DNA of 64,000 bases from Humimonas sp964465015 (GCA_964465015.1 CAYXHP010000068.1:1-64000); one strand, 5' to 3'; positions 35,087 through 45,076 are shown, numbered from the stretch's first letter. Numbers and translations are program-made. The notes: generated by a model not told the origin, from the sequence alone.

Positions 35087-35203
35087 GTGTACTACACGCT
35101 GTTCACGATCATGCTGGCGGTGCTCGTGGCCGGGCTCGGCGCCGGTCTGGCGTTCATCTGGCTGCCGGGTATCCACGACGGCGACGACGGCCACCGGGCG
35201 TGA
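35087..35203 (+). CDS. 38-residue single-helix membrane microprotein
   Basis: A GTG at 35087 is preceded by a textbook Shine-Dalgarno (AAGGAG at 35074-35079, 7 bases away). The 38 residues form a short N-terminus, one hydrophobic helix (LFTIMLAVLVAGLGAGLAFIWL) and a polar His/Asp-rich tail (PGIHDGDDGHRA). This is the layout of small membrane-anchored proteins. I do not recognise a family. It stands alone between rocD and a small unknown gene. The call rests on the ribosome-binding site and the clear helix only; it could still be chance. Confidence 0.5.
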   Translation: MYYTLFTIMLAVLVAGLGAGLAFIWLPGIHDGDDGHRA

Positions 35204-35214
35204 CGGGTTCCATG

Positions 35215-35274
35215 TATCACCGGGTGGATCTCGCTGATATGCAAGGTGTTAGCATGTGATATCTGACGTATCAC
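35215..35274. repeat. TATCAC/GTGATA motif cluster, possible operator
   Basis: An AT-richer stretch holds four copies of TATCA or its complement: TATCAC 35215-35220, TGATA 35235-35239, GTGATA 35256-35261 and TATCAC 35269-35274. The last two form a perfect inverted repeat with a 7-base spacer. It lies just upstream of the candidate promoter at 35293-35321, where a dimeric regulator could bind. Confidence 0.4.
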
Positions 35275-35292
35275 CGCAGCGATGGTACACGG

Positions 35293-35321
35293 TGGACACG
35301 GGGGCCCCTTGGCCTTAAGTT
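35293..35321 (+). promoter_or_regulatory. Candidate promoter of the 83-residue gene
   Basis: TGGACA (35293-35298), 17 bases, TAAGTT (35316-35321). The ATG at 35408 would follow a leader of about 80 bases. Confidence 0.45.
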
Positions 35322-35407
35322 GTTAGACTGTCCCGGTCCTCCGCGGGTTCCCGTTCGAGGGGACCTCCCGTGAGGGCCGCGCGGAGAACCGTGAGGTGAG
35401 GGGGAGA

Positions 35408-35659
35408 ATGACGAAGCATTTTCTCGACGAGAACGGACGGCGTTGGAAGGCCTGGCGCGCATCTCGAGATGTCTACTGGCCGGACCCCAACGTCAAGCAG
35501 CCGGACACCGAGTACGACTCAGTCATCTTCGTGTGCTTCTCCGATCCACAGCAGCCACAGCGCAGGACGCGCCTGCCGGTGGGGTCCTTCGATGGCCTGG
35601 ACCCGGAAGCCCTCCGGGAGCAATTCCTGGACGCGACGCCGGAACCGGCCCCTCGCTAG
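35408..35659 (+). CDS. Small protein of unknown function (83 residues)
   Basis: The ATG at 35408 follows a GAGGGGGA Shine-Dalgarno. The protein begins TKHFLDENGRRWKAWRASRDVYW and continues with YDSVIFVCFSD, then RRTRLPVGSFDGLDPEALREQFLDA. It has no membrane segment or signal peptide and looks like a compact cytoplasmic domain with several aromatic residues. I do not recognise it. The codon pattern, ribosome site, upstream promoter and the motif cluster before it support a real, possibly regulated gene. Two strong hairpins follow its stop. Confidence 0.7.
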   Translation: MTKHFLDENGRRWKAWRASRDVYWPDPNVKQPDTEYDSVIFVCFSDPQQPQRRTRLPVGSFDGLDPEALREQFLDATPEPAPR

Positions 35660-35692
35660 GGGGGAACGGAACAGGGTCGCGGAAACCAGGCT

Positions 35693-35728
35693 GGAGCGCG
35701 GGGTCGGGCTCGCCCGGTCCCGCGCTCC
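35693..35728. terminator. Strong GC hairpin after the 83-residue gene
   Basis: A perfect 10-bp stem (GGAGCGCGGG/CCCGCGCTCC) encloses a second 4-bp stem (CGGG/CCCG) with loop CTCG. It begins 34 bases after the stop at 35659. There is no T tract, so it may act by slowing polymerase or protecting the 3' end. Confidence 0.5.
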
Positions 35729-35744
35729 CATCGTATCGGCACCG

Positions 35745-35763
35745 GTCCGGAGCCGCTCCGGAC
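35745..35763. terminator. Second hairpin before citrate synthase
   Basis: A perfect 8-bp stem (GTCCGGAG/CTCCGGAC) with a 3-base loop, 16 bases after the previous hairpin. Together they separate the small gene from citrate synthase. The rest of 35660-35922 holds no gene that I can support. Confidence 0.45.
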
Positions 35764-35922
35764 GCCTCGTCCACCTCGCGGTCCGCTGACATGTTTCTTG
35801 CACCCCGTATGGGACGCCGGGCTCGGCGGGGCCGGCCATCCGGTGAGACTCGCGGCCCGCCGGGGACGCGCCTCGGCGGCCGGCGAGCAAGGTAACCGAC
35901 CAGGGAAAGGCACACGCGTACG

Positions 35923-37050
35923 ATGGCGGAACAGATCATGGCCAAGGGCCTCGAGGGCGTGGTCGTCTCCGAGACCTCCCTCGGATACATCGACGGTCAG
36001 CAAGGGAGGCTCCTCTACCGGGGCTTCGACATCCACGACCTGGCTCGTGAGGCGTCCTTCCTGGAGGCGCTCTACATGCTCTGGCACGATCGGCTGCCGG
36101 GGCGCTCCGAGCTCGAGGAGTTCGAGGGCGAGCTGGCCCGCCGACGCACCCTCTCGCACGGCGTCCTGGGCGTCGTCCGGAGCCTGCCGGAGGACGCCAA
36201 CCCCATGACCGTCCTCCAGGCGTCGGTGGCGGCGCTGGGCGCGTACGATGAGGAGGCGGGCGACAACAGCCCGGAGGCCGAGCTCCGCAAGGCCCAACGG
36301 CTCGTGGCCCGGATACCGACGGTGATCGCGGCCTTCGACCGGATCCGGGGCGGCGAGGAGCCGGTGGATCCGGACCCAGAGCTCGGTCACGCGGCGAACT
36401 TCCTCTACATGCTCCGCGGCGAGAAGCCCGAGCCTGTCGAGGCGAAGGCCCTGGACACGAGTCTGCTCCTCTACCTGGAGCACGGGTTCAACGCCTCCAC
36501 GTTCACCTGTCGGGTGATCGCGTCGACTCTGGCCGACCTGCACTCGGCGATTGTCGGGGGCATCGGGGCGCTCAAGGGCGAGCTGCACGGCGGAGCGAAC
36601 GAGAAGGCCATGCGCATGCTCCTGGAGATCGGCTCGGAGGACAAGGCCGGGGCGTGGGTGGATCAGGCCCTGGAGGAGCATCGCAAGATCATGGGTTTCG
36701 GCCACCGCGTCTACCGGGCCGAGGATCCCCGCGCCACCCACCTTCGGGAGATGTCCGAGCGGCTCAGCGAGGAGCTGGGCGATCCGAAGTGGCACCGGAT
36801 CGCGCGCCGCGTCGAGGAGACGATGCTCGACCGCAAGGGCATCCACTGCAACGTCGACTTCTACTGCGGCATCGTCTACTACACGCTCGGTATCCCGCTG
36901 GACCTCGACACGCCGCTGTTCGCGGCCGGTCGGGCGGGTGGGTGGTCGGCGCACGTCATGGAGCAGCACGCCGACAACCGCATCATCCGACCTCGCGCCG
37001 AGTACGTGGGCTCCAGGGACCGGAAGTTCGTGGCGCTCGACGAGCGCTGA
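35923..37050 (+). CDS. gltA: Citrate synthase
   Basis: The 375-residue enzyme condenses oxaloacetate and acetyl-CoA to start the TCA cycle. It begins GLEGVVVSETSLGYIDGQQGRLLYRG, as in the short Gram-positive/archaeal-type (type I) citrate synthases. Catalytic residues are present: His222 in GELHGGANE, His261 in GFGHRVY and Asp312 in NVDFY. Length fits the short homodimeric type without the N-terminal NADH-binding domain of Gram-negative type II enzymes. An intrinsic terminator follows 50 bases after the stop, so it is monocistronic and separate from the isocitrate dehydrogenase gene. A 2-methylcitrate synthase cannot be fully excluded. Confidence 0.92.
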   Translation: MAEQIMAKGLEGVVVSETSLGYIDGQQGRLLYRGFDIHDLAREASFLEALYMLWHDRLPGRSELEEFEGELARRRTLSHGVLGVVRSLPEDANPMTVLQASVAALGAYDEEAGDNSPEAELRKAQRLVARIPTVIAAFDRIRGGEEPVDPDPELGHAANFLYMLRGEKPEPVEAKALDTSLLLYLEHGFNASTFTCRVIASTLADLHSAIVGGIGALKGELHGGANEKAMRMLLEIGSEDKAGAWVDQALEEHRKIMGFGHRVYRAEDPRATHLREMSERLSEELGDPKWHRIARRVEETMLDRKGIHCNVDFYCGIVYYTLGIPLDLDTPLFAAGRAGGWSAHVMEQHADNRIIRPRAEYVGSRDRKFVALDER

Positions 37051-37100
37051 GCCGAACCACCCGGCCGGCTCCCCGTCGACCGGATGCCCGATCGCACAGC

Positions 37101-37142
37101 GGAGCCGTCCGGCGCAGTCGCCGGGCGGCTCTTCGTGTTTTT
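37101..37142 (+). terminator. Rho-independent terminator of citrate synthase
   Basis: A stem of 12-14 bp (AGCCGTCCGGCG with CGCCGGGCGGCT, one G-T pair) closes a CAGT loop at 37115-37118 and is followed by a T-rich run ending in five Ts at 37138-37142. It is the clearest intrinsic terminator in the window. Confidence 0.8.
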
Positions 37143-37254
37143 CGCCTACCGGTCGAGGGGAGCCCGTGATATCTTCGCGCGGGCCGAGCTCGTGGCTCGG
37201 TCTCCTTCGCTCACGGGGCCTCCTCTCCAGGCCAGACAGGAGGATGGACGAACG

Positions 37255-38504
<1,250 letters not shown>

Positions 38505-38508
<4 letters not shown>

Positions 38509-40049
38509 CGCCGGTGAATCCGGCCGTATCGCCGATCGAGCCGGGGACGGAGGAGAAGCCGGTGGAGGTGGTGGACGGCCCGGCCGCCGCCCTGGACGTG
38601 GAGCTGGTGGCGGTGGGGCTCGGCCCGGGGACGGCTCCCACCGGGGCGGCGGCCGAGCTGGACGCCGAAGCCGGCGGGACCCTGGGTCGGTGGGTCGCGG
38701 CCGGCCGGTTTCGCGGTGAGGAAGGAGAGGTGCTGTACGTGCCGGCGTCGCGGGGCGGCCCCGACCTCCTGGCCGTGGGTCTGGGGGAGGGCGGTACGCC
38801 GGCCGGCGAGGCGGTGCGAAAGCTGGCCGGCATCGCGGTCCGGGAAGCCCGAAGCCGCCGGCTGGGCTCGGTGGCCGTCAGCCTCCCCGAGGGCCTCGGG
38901 GCGCCGCTCGAGGAGGCGGTGTGGGCGGCGGCGGAGGGGCTCGTCCTCGGCGACTGGAGCTTCGAAGAGCTCCGCGGCGCCGAGCTGCGCGAAAAGAGTC
39001 CTCCGCGCCCGTCGCGGGCCGCCGTGCACGTCCCGTCGGGAGAGGTCACCGAGACCCTCCGGGAGGCGGCACGGTCGGGCCGTGCCGTAGCGGCGGCTCA
39101 GAACTGGGTGCGCGGCCTGGCCACGCGTCCCGGGAACGTGGCCACCCCGACCTTCCTGGCCGTGCGGGCGCAGGAGCTGGCCCGCGATCGCGACCTCGAG
39201 GTCGAGGTGTGGGAGCCCGACCGGCTGCGCGAGGAGGGCTTCGGCGGACTCCTGGCCGTGGCGCGGGGATCGGCGGAAGAGCCGCGATTCATGATCCTGC
39301 ACTATCGCGGCGCCGAGGGGGCTCCGTTCGTGCTGGTGGGGAAGGGGGTCACGTTCGACGCCGGCGGCATCTCCATCAAGCCGGCCGCCGGCATGGAGGA
39401 CATGAAGTTCGACATGGCGGGCGGCGCGGCGGTCCTCGGGGCGATGAGGGCCGCTGCCGATCTCCGGCTCCCGGTCCGGCTGGTGGGGCTGGTCCCTTCC
39501 ACGGAGAACCTCCCCTCGGGCAGCGCGGTCAAGCCGGCGGACGTCATCCGAGGGGTGTCGGGCAAGTCGATCGAGGTGGTCAACACCGACGCGGAGGGCC
39601 GCCTGATCCTGTCCGACGCGCTCGCATACGGCTCGCGCCTCGGCCCGCGCGCCATGGTGGATCTGGCGACGCTCACGGGCGGCTGCGTGGTGGCCCTGGG
39701 ACACTACGCCAGCGGGCTCATGACGGACGACGACGCGCTCGCGGCGGAGCTGGAGGAGGCCGGCCGGCGGACGGGCGAGCGCGTGTGGCGCCTCCCCATC
39801 TGGAGCGAGTACCGGCGGCAGATGGACTCGACCATCGCCGACATCAAGAACAGCGGCGGCCGGGACGGAAGCGCTCTCACCGCCGGCTGTTTTCTCAAGG
39901 AGTTCGTGGGGGAGGGCGTCCGCTGGGCGCACCTCGACATCGCCGGCACGGCCTGGACCGAGAAGCCGGGACCCTATCAACCGGAGGGAGCGACCGGCGT
40001 GGGCGTGCGGCTCCTCATCGACTGGCTTCGTCGCGCTGCCGAGCACTGA
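38505..40049 (+). CDS. pepA: Leucyl aminopeptidase (M17)
   Basis: The 514-residue protein removes N-terminal residues from peptides with a two-metal centre. C-terminal catalytic domain landmarks are LVGKGVTFDAGGISIKP (Lys and Asp ligand), MKFDMAGGAAVLGA (Asp), and the family signature NTDAEGRL (Asp, Glu, Arg). It also has STIADIKNSGGRDGSALTAGCFLKEF. The N-terminal domain is variable and Ala/Gly-rich. The GTG at 38505 overlaps the icd stop, so the two are translated from one message, an uncommon pairing. Cytoplasmic hexamer expected from the family. Confidence 0.93.
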
Positions 40050-40125
40050 TCGACGCCGTCGCGCGCGGCCCGAGGGCTGGGGAAGCGGGCCCGCGTCGGG
40101 AGCGCTCCTCCTCCTGGCCTTCCTC

Positions 40126-41922
40126 GTGGTGCTACCGGGAGGATCCGCGAGGGCCGCGCCGGCTCTCGTCCGCGCCGACACCGTTCCTCCGGACACTCTA
40201 GCGGCGCCATCGGCTCGGGCCGACACCCTCCCGGCGGACACGCTTCCCGCCGACACCACGGGCGCGGACACCACGGCCCACAAGGCGCCGCCCTTTCCGG
40301 CCGCGTTGGAGTGGCCGGACAGCCTCGGCTCCGCCTCCGTGCGCAGCTGGGACCGGGACGCCCTCATCGCGGCCGACCCGCAGAACCTGCTCGACTTCCT
40401 CGAGCGGGAGATGCCCGGAGTCACCGGGCTCTCGGCCGGCTATTTCGCCGGGCCCTTCGTGGCCATGGACGGGGAGTTCGGTCCCGGCTTCGTACAGGTG
40501 ATCGTGGACGGCCGCGAGCTCGACCCGCTCGAGGGAGGTACCGTCGACCTGCGGCGGGTGTCGCTGATCGGCGCCGAGCGACTGCGGGTGCTGCGTGAAG
40601 CCGGCTCGCTCCGCATCGAGATCACGATGATCTCCCACGACCGGGGGCCGGCCTATTCGCGCCTCGAGGCCGCCACCGGCAGGCCGGCGGTGAACACGGT
40701 CCGGGGGGTCTTCACCAACGGGATCGGGACCCACGTGCAGCTGGCGGGGGCGGGGGACTTCCTGGACGTGGCGGGCGCTCCGACACCGGCCCACCGCCTG
40801 GACGGTTGGGCCCGCGTAGGTTGGGTCTCCGGCGGGGGCCACGTCGGGATCGAGGTCCGGGGACGATCGGAGAGCGTGGAGAGCACGGTGCTGTCCGATC
40901 AGAAGTTCTCGCGCTCCGAGGCCTACCTGCACTTCCGGGCGGACCTGGCTCCGTGGCTGCAGGCGGACGGCTGGGCGGGGCGCTCCGCCCGGTCCCCGGA
41001 CGCCACCAGCGGCAGTGGTCCCACGACGGCCGACCGTCGGGGCCTGGTGTCGCTGACCGCCGTACCGGGGCCGTTCTCCATGCGCGCGACCTTCGAAGGC
41101 CACACCGGCACGCTGTATCCACGGTTCCGGGGGGCTCTCCGCTCCGGCTGGTCACTCAAGTCGTGGCTGCATGCGGACGCCGGCGCGAGCTGGTCCTCGT
41201 GGACGCGGTTCCGGACCCACTCCGGGCGCGCCGGACTCGCCGTGAAGCCGCGTACGGCCGGTGCCGTCGGTCTCACGCTGCGAGGCTCGGCCGTCGCCGG
41301 GACCCGCGGGGTGCCCTACCCGCTGCAGGGGACGGCCGAGTCGGTCGGGTTCGATGCGCTGGATGGGACGGCCACGCTCCAACTCGGGCCGTACACCCTG
41401 GAGGGGCGCGGGATATGGCAGAAGCTCAGCCGCCAGCTGCCGCTCGGCTTCGCCTTCGACACGACGCTCGGGCCGACCCAGGGCTCCACGGTGGGCGGCT
41501 TCGAGGGTCGGGTGCACGGCCCACCCATCCCCGCGGGTGTGCTCCGGGACCACCTCGAGGTCTCCGGCGTGTGGAGACACCTCGGACGGCTTTCGGGAGC
41601 GTCGCTCCGGTACGTGCCGCCCGACCTGGCCTACGGAGAGGTGGCCGTGCACGGCGACCTCTTCCAGAACAACCTCCACGTGACCGCCGCGCTCGGCGCG
41701 TCCTACCGGGCCGCCATGGCGACGTCGCGACCGCAGCAATCGGGGGCGGGCTTCCTTCCGGCCCGGACCCTGGCGTTGGGGCGGGTGGAGATCCGCATCG
41801 AGCGGTTCCGATTCTGGTGGGTCGGACACGACCTGGGGCTGATCGACGAGGGCGACATAGTGGGCCTGCCGCACCCGCTGGGGGTGAACCTGGTCGGCGT
41901 GAGCTGGGAGTGGAGCAACTAG
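40126..41922 (+). CDS. Outer-membrane barrel protein with TonB-plug-like N-domain
   Basis: At least 598 residues. After a Thr/Asp/Pro-rich linker with repeated ADT-L/V-P units come a plug-like region (NLLDFLEREMPGVTG, then VQVIVDGRELDPLEG and VSLIGAERLRVLREAGSLRIEI), a short form of the TonB-receptor plug, and a long barrel that ends in GVNLVGVSWEWSN. No TonB box is clear. The first usable start in frame is GTG 40126, but this cuts the signal peptide: the frame upstream encodes an Arg-rich segment and ALLLLAFLVV before the PGGSARAAP cleavage site. The real start is probably upstream at a non-standard codon such as CTG 40036, or there is an error. It follows pepA closely. Confidence 0.65.
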   Translation: MVLPGGSARAAPALVRADTVPPDTLAAPSARADTLPADTLPADTTGADTTAHKAPPFPAALEWPDSLGSASVRSWDRDALIAADPQNLLDFLEREMPGVTGLSAGYFAGPFVAMDGEFGPGFVQVIVDGRELDPLEGGTVDLRRVSLIGAERLRVLREAGSLRIEITMISHDRGPAYSRLEAATGRPAVNTVRGVFTNGIGTHVQLAGAGDFLDVAGAPTPAHRLDGWARVGWVSGGGHVGIEVRGRSESVESTVLSDQKFSRSEAYLHFRADLAPWLQADGWAGRSARSPDATSGSGPTTADRRGLVSLTAVPGPFSMRATFEGHTGTLYPRFRGALRSGWSLKSWLHADAGASWSSWTRFRTHSGRAGLAVKPRTAGAVGLTLRGSAVAGTRGVPYPLQGTAESVGFDALDGTATLQLGPYTLEGRGIWQKLSRQLPLGFAFDTTLGPTQGSTVGGFEGRVHGPPIPAGVLRDHLEVSGVWRHLGRLSGASLRYVPPDLAYGEVAVHGDLFQNNLHVTAALGASYRAAMATSRPQQSGAGFLPARTLALGRVEIRIERFRFWWVGHDLGLIDEGDIVGLPHPLGVNLVGVSWEWSN

Positions 41923-41967
41923 AGTCGTCGCGCCCCGCGACCGGAGAGGCGAAATCGTCGCTCTCGG

Positions 41968-41997
41968 TTGACGCTCCGCCGGCCCGGCGTCTACCTT
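41968..41997 (+). promoter_or_regulatory. Candidate promoter of the yicC-gmk-rpoZ operon
   Basis: TTGACG (41968-41973), 18 bases, TACCTT (41992-41997). Transcription would begin around 42004, only about 7 bases before the yicC ATG, so the leader is very short. Confidence 0.6.
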
Positions 41998-42010
41998 CCG
42001 GCCCTCCAGG

Positions 42011-42895
42011 ATGCTACGCAGCATGACGGGTTTCGGGTCGGCCAGCGGCACCTCCGGGGAGACCGCCATCACCGTGGACGCGCGTTCCGTGAACGGGCGC
42101 CACCTGAGGGTGGACGTGCGGGTGCCTCCCGGAGGCGAGGCCTGGGAGCCGCCTCTCCGGGAGCTGGCGGGAGAGCGGCTCGATCGCGGCAGCGTGGACG
42201 TCACGGTCCGGATCGAGGAGACGGGTGCCGAGGACGGCTCGATGGAGCTCGACCGGGAACGGGTTGAAGCATACTTGAGGGCCTTCCGCACCCTGAGGGA
42301 AGAGTACTCGCTCCCCGGTCATGCCGACCTCCCGCTGCTCATGCATGGAGGCGGCCTCCTGCGGCCGCGCGGTGCACCATCGGCGCAGGACGTGGAGTGG
42401 GACGAGGTGGAGCCGATCGTCCGCCGCGCGCTCGACGAGCTGGTGACGATGCGCGAGCGGGAGGGGCAGCGGCTCGAGGCGGACCTCCGGGAGCGAGTGG
42501 AGGGCATCGAGCGAGGGATCGCGGAGGTCGAGCGGCTCGCTCCCGGGCGGCTCGAGCGGGAGCGGAGTCGCCTCCTCGAGGCCGTGGCGGAGCTCACCGG
42601 CGGCCGCGAGGCCGACGGCGAACGCGTGGCACGAGAGATCGCGATCCTGGCCGACAAGTGGAACATCGGCGAGGAGATGGTGCGCGCCCGCGCTCACCTG
42701 GCTGCCTTCGCGCAGCTGGTCGGGGAGCCGGGGCCGGTGCCGGTCGGAAAGCGGCTCGGCTTCCTCGTTCAGGAGCTCCACCGGGAGATCAACACGACCG
42801 GCGCCAAGGCCAACGACGCCGCCATCTCTCGGGCAGTTGTCGAGATGAAGAACGAGCTCGAGCGGCTGCGGGAACAGATCGAGAACGTCGAGTGA
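42011..42895 (+). CDS. yicC: YicC family endoribonuclease
   Basis: The 294-residue protein begins MLRSMTGFG, the diagnostic YicC opening, and ends with INTTGAKANDAAISRAVVEMK followed by an E-x-L-R-E-Q helix, the conserved C-terminal domain. YicC proteins are reported to be RNases that act on small RNAs and mRNA. The neighbours gmk, rpoZ and coaBC are its usual partners. A promoter ends only 13 bases upstream of the ATG, with little room for a Shine-Dalgarno. The middle section is charged and helical. Confidence 0.93.
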   Translation: MLRSMTGFGSASGTSGETAITVDARSVNGRHLRVDVRVPPGGEAWEPPLRELAGERLDRGSVDVTVRIEETGAEDGSMELDRERVEAYLRAFRTLREEYSLPGHADLPLLMHGGGLLRPRGAPSAQDVEWDEVEPIVRRALDELVTMREREGQRLEADLRERVEGIERGIAEVERLAPGRLERERSRLLEAVAELTGGREADGERVAREIAILADKWNIGEEMVRARAHLAAFAQLVGEPGPVPVGKRLGFLVQELHREINTTGAKANDAAISRAVVEMKNELERLREQIENVE

Positions 42896-42959
42896 CGGGC
42901 GTCGGCGGCCCCCGGGAGCCGGCCACACGGAGAGGGGCGGCCGCCGGGCGAGGGAGCGG

Positions 42960-43616
42960 GTGAGACCTCCCGCGGACCGGAGCTTTCCGGTCGTCCTGGC
43001 CGGGCCCTCCGGGAGTGGGAAGACCACCGTGGCCAGGCGACTGGCGGCCGAGACCGACCGCTACCGCTTTTCGGTCTCCGCCACGACCCGGCAGCCGCGC
43101 GCGGGCGAGACCGACGGCGAGGACTACCACTTCCTGGACCGGGACGCGTTCCTGGATCTGCGGGACGGCGGGCGTCTCCTGGAGTGGGCCGAGGTGCATG
43201 GTGAACTCTACGGGACGCCGCGCAATCAGGTCGAAGCGGCCCGACGCGAGGGAGTCCACCTGATCCTGGACATCGATGTCCAGGGCGCCCGCTCGGTGAG
43301 GCGCCTCGAGCCGGACGTTGTGACGGTGTTCCTGCTGCCCCCCACGGGCGAGCGCATCGTGGCCCGGCTGCGGGGCAGGGGAAGCGAGCCCGAGGCGGAG
43401 CGTCGGCGGCGGATGGAGGGAGCCGAGCAGGAGCTGCTGGCGGTTTCGGAGTTCGACTTCCTGGTCGTGAACGACGAGCTCGAGACGGCGGTTCGAGACA
43501 CGGACGGTATCGTCCGCGCCGAGGAACTCCGGATCAGCCGCATGGGTCGGCGAGTATCACATCTCGCGGAACGCATCGAGGAGGAGATCCGGAGCGCGCT
43601 CGGCGCGGACCGGTGA
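42960..43616 (+). CDS. gmk: Guanylate kinase
   Basis: The 218-residue enzyme phosphorylates GMP to GDP. It has the P-loop AGPSGSGKTT at about residues 14-23, the GMP-binding motif SVSATTRQPRAGETDGEDYHF, and LLEWAEVHGELYGTP, then LILDIDVQGARSV and VFLLPP. All match the family. The GTG at 42960 has GGGAGCG upstream. It lies 64 bases after yicC and 27 before rpoZ, in the standard order. Confidence 0.95.
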   Translation: MRPPADRSFPVVLAGPSGSGKTTVARRLAAETDRYRFSVSATTRQPRAGETDGEDYHFLDRDAFLDLRDGGRLLEWAEVHGELYGTPRNQVEAARREGVHLILDIDVQGARSVRRLEPDVVTVFLLPPTGERIVARLRGRGSEPEAERRRRMEGAEQELLAVSEFDFLVVNDELETAVRDTDGIVRAEELRISRMGRRVSHLAERIEEEIRSALGADR

Positions 43617-43643
43617 TCGGAGAACGAGAGATCGGGAGGCGAA

Positions 43644-43859
43644 ATGAAGGTCTTCACGCCGGATGAGCTGGCCCACGTGGCCGGGGACAAGTACAGAGGG
43701 GTACTGGTGGCGGCCACCTATGCGCGCGAGCTGAACGCGCTCCCGCTCGAGACGTCTCCCTACGGACCTCGCAAGCTCACGACGGTGGCCCTGGAGGCCC
43801 TGACCAGCGGCCAGCTCGAGTTCCGACTCGTGGCCCGGCGCCGATCCGGCGTCGACTGA
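43644..43859 (+). CDS. rpoZ: RNA polymerase omega subunit
   Basis: This 71-residue protein has the omega pattern: a short N-terminal helix, then KYRGVLVAATYARELN (the K-Y/F-x-x-V-x-x-A-A-x-R-A-R-E-L motif) and the small C-terminal segment KLTTVALEALTSGQLEFRLV. Its position between gmk and coaBC is highly conserved and supports the call. Omega helps assemble the beta-prime subunit. The ATG has a GGGAGG Shine-Dalgarno. Confidence 0.9.
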   Translation: MKVFTPDELAHVAGDKYRGVLVAATYARELNALPLETSPYGPRKLTTVALEALTSGQLEFRLVARRRSGVD

Positions 43860-43869
43860 GCCGGTCCCG

Positions 43870-45075
43870 GTGCGAACCCTCGAGGGCCGCCGGGTCCTCC
43901 TGGTCGTCACCGGCGGCATAGCGGCGTACAAGAGCGCGATTCTCGTCCGTCGTCTTCGGGAGGCGGGAGCCGAGATCGACGTGATCATGACCCCCGGGGC
44001 GTGCCGGTTCGTCGGCCCGGTCACCTTCGAAGCCCTCTCCGGGCGGGCCGTTCACCGGGACCTCTGGGAGCGCCCCCTGGCGCACCTGGAGCTGGGGCGT
44101 GAGGCCGACGTCGTGGTCGTGGCCCCCGCCACCGCGGACTTCCTGGCCCGGATGGCGGTCGGACGGGCCAACGACCTGGCGTCGGCGACGCTGCTCGCGG
44201 CGCCGGCGCCGATCGTGGTCTGCCCGGCCATGAACAGCCGCATGTGGGAGCACCCCGCCACCGGGGCCCACATGGACACGCTCGTCTCCCGCGGCGTCCT
44301 CGTGGTCGGTCCCGACTCGGGCGAGCTCGCCGAGGGGGAGGTCGGACCGGGCCGCATGGCCGAGCCCGAGATCATCGTCGAGGAAGTGGCGCGTAGTCTG
44401 CGGGTCGGGTCACCGTTGGCCGGCCGTCGCGTGGTCGTGACGGCCGGGCCGACCCGCGCCGCGCTCGACCCGGTGCGGTTCCTGAGCAACGGCTCCACGG
44501 GCCGCATGGGCTTCGCTCTGGCGGCGGCGGCGTGGGGACGGGGATCCGAGGTCTCTCTCATCGCCGGTCCCACGACGCTCCCGCCCCCGCACGGACCGGA
44601 CGTGCATCGCGTTCGGGATGTGAAAGAGATGCTCGAGGCGCTGCGCGCCGAGCTCGAAGCGGCTTCGGTTCTGATCATGGCCGCCGCGATCTCGGACTAC
44701 CTGCCCGAACGGGTGTCGGACGCCAAGCTCCGGAAGGAGGACGGACCGCTCGACCTCCGGCTCGTGCCCGGTCCCGACCTGCTGCGGGAGACCCGCGAAC
44801 TGCGTGCACGCGCGGGGATCCTGTCTCTGGGCTTCGCGCTCGAGACGGGCGACGGCGAGGCGAGAGCCCGGGCCAAGCTGGAAGCGAAGGGGCTGGACTT
44901 CGTGGCTCTGAATCGCGCGGACGTCGAGGGGGAGGGCATGGAGGCCGAGACGAACCGCGTGGTCCTGATCGACCGGTGGGGTGGGCGCGAGGAGCTGCCC
45001 CTCCTCGCCAAGCGCGAGGTGGCCGAGCGCCTTCTGGACCGGCTGGAGGAACACCTCTCGGGATCGGACGCCTGA
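43870..45075 (+). CDS. coaBC: Coenzyme A biosynthesis bifunctional protein CoaBC
   Basis: The 401-residue fusion joins phosphopantothenoylcysteine decarboxylase (CoaC, residues 1-180) and synthetase (CoaB, 185-401). The flavin domain has VLLVVTGGIAAYKS, the active-site His in SGRAVHRDLWE, APATADFLARMAVGRANDL and the PAMNSRMW motif. The synthetase domain has VVVTAGPTRAALDPVRFLSNGSTGRMG, then AAISDYLPE and the KL-K loop DAKLRKED. It makes 4'-phosphopantetheine in two steps. The GTG start is 10 bases after rpoZ. Confidence 0.95.
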   Translation: MRTLEGRRVLLVVTGGIAAYKSAILVRRLREAGAEIDVIMTPGACRFVGPVTFEALSGRAVHRDLWERPLAHLELGREADVVVVAPATADFLARMAVGRANDLASATLLAAPAPIVVCPAMNSRMWEHPATGAHMDTLVSRGVLVVGPDSGELAEGEVGPGRMAEPEIIVEEVARSLRVGSPLAGRRVVVTAGPTRAALDPVRFLSNGSTGRMGFALAAAAWGRGSEVSLIAGPTTLPPPHGPDVHRVRDVKEMLEALRAELEAASVLIMAAAISDYLPERVSDAKLRKEDGPLDLRLVPGPDLLRETRELRARAGILSLGFALETGDGEARARAKLEAKGLDFVALNRADVEGEGMEAETNRVVLIDRWGGREELPLLAKREVAERLLDRLEEHLSGSDA

Positions 45076-45076
45076 C

